Assembly: GCA_002454015.1 (NCBI GenBank)
Contig: DKIB01000082.1
Location: 1 to 9,900, forward strand
Reading direction: 5' to 3'
From: Proteobacteria bacterium UBA6729
GTDB lineage: Bacteria > Pseudomonadota > Gammaproteobacteria > Porifericomitales > Porifericomitaceae
DNA: 9,900 nt
The translations under genes and the position numbers were made by a program. Under the pieces are notes generated by a model. The model ran no database searches, was not told the origin of the DNA, and saw only the letters and a list, made by a program, of their open reading frames with translations. How positions within the stretch are numbered: the stretch's first letter is position 1; each line of letters opens with the position of its first letter. Below, one piece after another: positions 7,377 through 9,900 of this stretch.

Positions 7377-8339
7377 ATGTCCGTCTACACCTCGGTATCC
7401 CGGCAACAGCTGGAGCGTTTTCTGCAACCCTTTGAAGTCGGGCGCGTTGAGTCTTTCGTCGGCATCTCCGCAGGCATCATCAACAGCAACTATTTTCTGG
7501 ACACCGCCCGCGGCCGCTATGTGCTCACGCTGTTTGAGACCCTGGGTTTTGACGAAGTCCCCTTCTTTCTGGACCTGACCGCCTTTCTGGCCACCCGGCA
7601 ACTGCCCTGCGCGGCACCGATCCCGGATCGTAACGGCATCTGTCTGCATGAACTGAATGCCAGACCCACTGCCCTGGTAATGCGTCTGGAAGGCAATAGC
7701 GTGACGCTCCCGCATGCGACACAGTGTCTGGAGGTGGGCCACTTCATGGGGCGCATGCATTCCCTGACCCCCCACTTCACGGGACAGCGCCCATCGACCG
7801 AGCATTCCCTGCAGTGGTGCCTGCAACAGGCCACTGCCCTGCAACCACGGGTAGCGCGCGAGGATTGGGCCCTGCTACAGGAAGAGCTGGACTACGAACA
7901 GCAACAACCACGCGAGGAGCTGCCCTCCGGAATTATTCATTCCGATCTGTTTCGTGACAATGCGCTGTTTGCCGGAGACCAACTGACCGGAGTGCTGGAT
8001 TTTTACTGTGCCTGCCACGGCTCCTTCCTGTACGATCTGGCGGTTGCAGTCAACGACTGGTGCCAGGGCGACCCGGCGCTGACCCGTGCCCTGCTGCACG
8101 GCTATCAGCAGGCCCGTTCCGTGTCGGCCGCGGAGACTGCGTGCTGGCCCGCCATGCTGCGCGCCGCCGCCCTGCGCTTCTGGTTGTCGCGGCTGGTCAA
8201 TCAGCACTTCCCCAAGGCGGGAGAACTGACCCACGTCAAGGTTCCCCATGTGTTTCGCGATCTGTTGCGCCACCACGTGGCGCAGGGGGCCCGCCTGCGT
8301 GAGCCCTGGTTTCAGGCCCCGGACTGCCGGGCGCAGTAG
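7377..8339 (+). CDS. thrB: homoserine kinase, APH-fold type (ThrB)
   Basis: The 320-residue product phosphorylates homoserine with ATP, the branch step to threonine. It belongs to the aminoglycoside-phosphotransferase fold form of ThrB found in Pseudomonas and many other proteobacteria, unrelated to the GHMP-type ThrB of E. coli. Signatures: a start like VYTSVSRQQLERFL, the substrate/ATP region FVGISAGIINSNYFLDT (28-43), the catalytic loop IIHSDLFRDNALF with Asp190 and Asn195, and the Mg-binding Asp208 in GVLDFYCA. The first two residue pairs (His188/Asp190, Asn195) match the HxDxxxxN pattern. The ribosome binding site is weak. Synteny with DUF2782 and polA supports the assignment as a true homoserine kinase rather than another APH-family kinase. 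Confidence 0.95.
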   Translation: MSVYTSVSRQQLERFLQPFEVGRVESFVGISAGIINSNYFLDTARGRYVLTLFETLGFDEVPFFLDLTAFLATRQLPCAAPIPDRNGICLHELNARPTALVMRLEGNSVTLPHATQCLEVGHFMGRMHSLTPHFTGQRPSTEHSLQWCLQQATALQPRVAREDWALLQEELDYEQQQPREELPSGIIHSDLFRDNALFAGDQLTGVLDFYCACHGSFLYDLAVAVNDWCQGDPALTRALLHGYQQARSVSAAETACWPAMLRAAALRFWLSRLVNQHFPKAGELTHVKVPHVFRDLLRHHVAQGARLREPWFQAPDCRAQ

Positions 8340-8347
8340 GCGCAAGA

Positions 8348-8365
8348 GCGGGGCCACCACCCCGC
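8348..8365 (+). terminator. GC hairpin after thrB, possible terminator
   Basis: GCGGGG (8348-8353) and CCCCGC (8360-8365) form a six-base-pair stem with a six-base loop, eight bases beyond the thrB stop. No T-run follows, so intrinsic termination would be weak. It may only protect the 3' end of the thrB transcript. Confidence 0.35.
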
Positions 8366-8453
8366 ATTCATGAAGACCCAAAAATCAACTTTCTGGGGGA
8401 TTGCACAGCACGGCGGCTGCGGTAACACTACCTCTCAGCGTGCGAGGATGCCT

Positions 8454-8518
8454 GCTGCCGGACGGGAGGTCCGGCAGCCCATCGTTGCTGCAACGAGGTC
8501 TGGCGTCCAGGAAGACGC
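8454..8518 (+). promoter_or_regulatory. structured leader: three consecutive stem-loops
   Basis: Three perfect stems follow each other in the 214-bp gap before the AcaB-family gene. Stem 1 pairs 8454-8462 with 8470-8478 (nine pairs, loop CGGGAGG). Stem 2 pairs 8482-8487 with 8491-8496 (six pairs, three-base loop). Stem 3 pairs 8503-8507 with 8514-8518 (five pairs, six-base loop). They end 35 bases before the start codon, and an unpaired A-rich run with the GAGG ribosome binding site (8541-8544) follows. This may be a regulatory 5' UTR or a small RNA. No known riboswitch class is recognised, and no convincing promoter is seen upstream. Confidence 0.45.
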
Positions 8519-8553
8519 TACTCATTACCAAATAAACAAAGAGGGCAATAATT

Positions 8554-9336
8554 ATGTCTGAGAAGGTTCAGGACAAACCCCTTCGGGAAGGGGTCACGCT
8601 GGTGCTGATGTCCCGGCAGGGACAGCGACTGGTGCATGGCCGTTCCATGGAGGTCGCAAAACACAGTGATCGCTCGCCCATCATCGGGTTGCTGAAGTTC
8701 GCTGCCATGGTGCGCGTCATCTGGTTGAGTGCTGCATACGATGACCCTTACGCGGACTGGTGGCTGATTCGCATCGATCAGTCCCTCAGGGATTCGCGCA
8801 GCGGGCTGGATGAGGAGGTGCAGGGCCTGCAGGACTGCCTTGACAAGGTGCCTGCCGAGATCAATATGGAATCAATGGCATTGATCAATCCGACGCGGGT
8901 GCCGCTGAAGTTTTCTTGCCCTTACGCCTTCATCGCTGCCTACCTGCTGGGGGATTACGACCATTTCGTGCAGCGCTCCCTGTCTGCCAGACATATCGGG
9001 GCCCTGTCCCGGGATGAATCAGAGCGGAGCATCGCCCTGTGCGGTCGGCATATCCGCAGGGCGTTCATCAGCGCCTCCGGGTATCGCTGCCTGGGGCTGA
9101 CGAGGGATGATGTCAGACAGAATACGGCGCGGGGCCAGGCCGCAAAGATGCGGATGGGTACCGTGCCTGCAGATGTACTGGCCAGCGTTCAGGAAGCCGT
9201 ACACATGCCGTTGCGCCGCGGCCTGACGGCGGGAGACAACCCGGTATTGGCGAAGGTGGCGGAAGTGGCGCCTGCATCGATCTATATGCCCGGGCCGCCC
9301 GACGAGGTTGATGCCGCAGCGCCGGACAAATCCTGA
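8554..9336 (+). CDS. AcaB / PFL_4669 family (TIGR03761) protein, ICE-associated
   Basis: The 260-residue product resembles the integrating conjugative element protein family PFL_4669 (TIGR03761), grouped with AcaB (formerly DUF1845). What supports this is the family's most typical stretch: SPIIGLLKFAAMVR (41-54), then DDPYADWWLIRID (63-75), later YAFIAAYLLGDYDHFV and the GYRCLGLTRDD region with NTARGQAA (190-197). AcaB in IncC plasmids is linked to transcriptional control; the role of the ICE form is not settled. The ATG has GAGG nine bases upstream. In ICEs this gene normally sits among replication and partition genes such as ssb and topoisomerase, but here it lies directly after thrB, with only tiny ORFs and a terminator behind it. 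It may mark the edge or remnant of an element, or a domesticated copy. The assignment is from remembered motifs. Confidence 0.75.
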   Translation: MSEKVQDKPLREGVTLVLMSRQGQRLVHGRSMEVAKHSDRSPIIGLLKFAAMVRVIWLSAAYDDPYADWWLIRIDQSLRDSRSGLDEEVQGLQDCLDKVPAEINMESMALINPTRVPLKFSCPYAFIAAYLLGDYDHFVQRSLSARHIGALSRDESERSIALCGRHIRRAFISASGYRCLGLTRDDVRQNTARGQAAKMRMGTVPADVLASVQEAVHMPLRRGLTAGDNPVLAKVAEVAPASIYMPGPPDEVDAAAPDKS

Positions 9337-9346
9337 CGAAGATACC

Positions 9347-9550
9347 ATGCAGCCTGGTTATGGCTGTCCTCCCTGTGGCTTGGGGGTGCCGTTTTTGCGG
9401 TACAGGCCACACGATGTCCCGTACAGCCACTCCGGACATCAGGCGCTCTGCGTCTGGCTGATATCACGTGGCGCTGTATGCGTCATATTCGTCAACCCGC
9501 AGGGGGAGTCACTCCCCTTGCGGGTCGTGTCCTCTCCTTGCACTTGTTAA
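9347..9550 (+). CDS. possible small Cys-rich protein or leader peptide
   Basis: An ATG at 9347, ten bases after the stop of the AcaB-family gene, opens a 67-codon frame. The peptide has seven Cys residues, including CPPC near the start and a C-terminal CTC, and a hydrophobic middle (LCVWLISRGAVCVIF). I recognise no family. Points in favour: its TAA stop (9548-9550) is fused to the strong Shine-Dalgarno of the next ORF, a layout typical of coupled genes. Points against: a weak ribosome binding site, and the 3' part is also a perfect 14-bp hairpin (9496-9525 region), which would explain the sequence without coding. A different short frame from 9360 (CRFCGTGHT) is equally unproven. Confidence 0.3.
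   Translation: MQPGYGCPPCGLGVPFLRYRPHDVPYSHSGHQALCVWLISRGAVCVIFVNPQGESLPLRVVSSPCTC
9400..9430 (+). repeat. direct repeat GTACAG(G)CCAC, 21-bp spacing
   Basis: GTACAGGCCAC at 9400-9410 and GTACAGCCAC at 9421-9430 differ by one base and start 21 bp apart, two helical turns. Such spacing is usual for a protein binding two adjacent sites on one DNA face. The pair could be chance in GC-rich DNA; no promoter elements close by are convincing. Confidence 0.3.
9495..9525 (+). repeat. long perfect hairpin, three-base loop
   Basis: Bases 9495-9508 pair with 9512-9525 through 14 consecutive pairs (one G-U), leaving the loop TCA. The stem is mostly GC and should be very stable in RNA and as a cruciform in DNA. 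No T-run follows, so it is not a standard terminator. It stands seven bases before a second stem that hides the ribosome binding site of the ORF at 9564. Possible roles are transcript-end protection for the AcaB-family gene, a processing site, or a protein-binding site. Confidence 0.7.
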
Positions 9551-9556
9551 GGAGGG
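9532..9556 (+). promoter_or_regulatory. Shine-Dalgarno that can be sequestered by a stem
   Basis: The strong ribosome binding site AAGGAGG (9549-9555) lies eight bases before the ATG at 9564. It can pair with CTCCTT at 9534-9539; extending outward, eight pairs form between 9532-9539 and 9549-9556 (one G-U) around a nine-base loop. In this fold the ORF would not be translated. A ribosome finishing the upstream frame at the TAA (9548-9550) would open the stem. This is a structural reading; no folding energy was computed. Confidence 0.5.
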
Positions 9557-9563
9557 ATCGACC

Positions 9564-9689
9564 ATGTCGAGACACAACTCTGTCTACAGGAGTCGGGTGA
9601 CGGTCTTTATTGAGCTGACACTCAGCATCGGTAATGTGATCGTCTACCTGTTCATCAGCGAACAGATGCTTTGCATCGTGTTCGCGTAG
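9564..9689 (+). CDS. 41-residue membrane peptide of unknown function
   Basis: The ATG at 9564 has a near-perfect Shine-Dalgarno (AAGGAGG), the best in the window, which argues that this very short frame is real. The peptide has a basic N-terminus (Arg3, Arg9, Arg11) followed by one hydrophobic segment from about residue 12 to 32 with a lone Glu17, and a hydrophobic C-terminus ending CIVFA. This is the plan of a single-span inner-membrane peptide. Small basic-hydrophobic peptides with a hidden ribosome binding site are typical of type I toxins, but I see no antisense RNA promoter and no sequence match to Hok, Ldr, Tis or Ibs, so that is only one possibility. An intrinsic terminator follows 42 bases after the stop. 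Confidence 0.45.
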   Translation: MSRHNSVYRSRVTVFIELTLSIGNVIVYLFISEQMLCIVFA

Positions 9690-9731
9690 TACGACAGCAA
9701 CATTCCATAACCGCCTCTTTATTGAGGTTTA

Positions 9732-9764
9732 GGCGCTGCTCGTGCAGCGCCCTTTTATTTTCTT
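9732..9764 (+). terminator. intrinsic (Rho-independent) terminator
   Basis: GGCGCTGC (9732-9739) pairs perfectly with GCAGCGCC (9744-9751) around the loop TCGT, followed by a T-rich tail (9753-9761). It points along the plus strand and would end the transcript of the AcaB-family gene and the small ORFs. No T-run on the other strand, so it acts one way. The bases from 9765 to the end of the window show no gene or further structure I can support. Confidence 0.9.
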
Positions 9765-9900
9765 GTGTCCCACCCGCGCTGCGCCGGGCAGGCTTGCGGA
9801 GCAACGGTTGGTCCCGGCTGCACCGGACCTGACACCACAGACCACAGCGGTTTGAATGCCCCCATGGTCCCCCCAAACTCCCCCTCCACCCGGATTGGCC

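Noticed and set aside
8401..8430. Possible promoter TTGCAC with TAACAC before the AcaB-family gene
   Set aside because: The -10 box matches only about half of the consensus; too weak to call.
8340..8553. Attachment site or IS end between thrB and the ICE-family gene
   Set aside because: No tRNA gene, no terminal inverted repeat pair and no second copy of a flank repeat is visible in the window.
8370..8561. 63-codon frame in the leader of the AcaB-family gene
   Set aside because: No ribosome binding site, unrecognisable product, and the DNA is explained by the three stem-loops. It overlaps the next start by eight bases, so a leader peptide is not fully excluded.
9655..9876. Minus-strand frame of 73 codons at the right edge
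   Set aside because: It runs through the intrinsic terminator and opposite the 41-residue ORF; Cys/Arg-rich with no family features.

Overview
The window comes from the chromosome of a GC-rich gammaproteobacterium. Two things point there. The block polA / DUF2782 protein / APH-type homoserine kinase (thrB) is a gammaproteobacterial arrangement of the Pseudomonas kind, and the order hisI-hisE-tat is also typical of that class. No rRNA, tRNA, CRISPR array or transposase gene is visible. The species cannot be named from the sequence alone.

Layout. Bases 1-416 hold no gene I can assign; one frame stays open off the left edge. From 6944 down to 417 everything is on the minus strand: polA, then hisA-hisF-hisI-hisE, a glycine-zipper lipoprotein gene, tatA and tatC. 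A near-consensus sigma-70 promoter whose -35 box contains the polA stop codon lies in the 47-bp polA-hisA gap and probably drives the his-lipoprotein-tat unit. Within that unit most genes overlap by 1-8 bases, so translation is likely coupled. Divergent from polA, with only 33 bp between start codons, are the DUF2782 gene and thrB on the plus strand (6978-8339). From 8340 on the content looks accessory: a leader with three stem-loops, a gene of the AcaB / TIGR03761 (PFL_4669) family known from integrative and conjugative elements (ICEs), a doubtful Cys-rich ORF, a 41-codon membrane-peptide ORF whose Shine-Dalgarno can be hidden in a hairpin, and an intrinsic terminator. The last ~130 bases show nothing recognisable.

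How the genes work together. hisA, hisF, hisI and hisE give the central steps of histidine synthesis (pyrophosphohydrolase, cyclohydrolase, isomerase, cyclase). HisH, the glutaminase partner of HisF, and HisB are not here and must be elsewhere. tatA and tatC encode twin-arginine export components, but the usual tatB between them is missing. thrB feeds threonine synthesis. PolA processes Okazaki fragments and fills gaps.

Most notable points: (1) DNA polymerase I keeps the 5' nuclease and polymerase active sites but has lost all four proofreading carboxylates; (2) the tat locus has no tatB, and tatC seems to start at a CTG that overlaps the tatA stop; (3) a lone ICE-family gene with a structured leader and an unusual small-ORF cassette downstream lies next to thrB.
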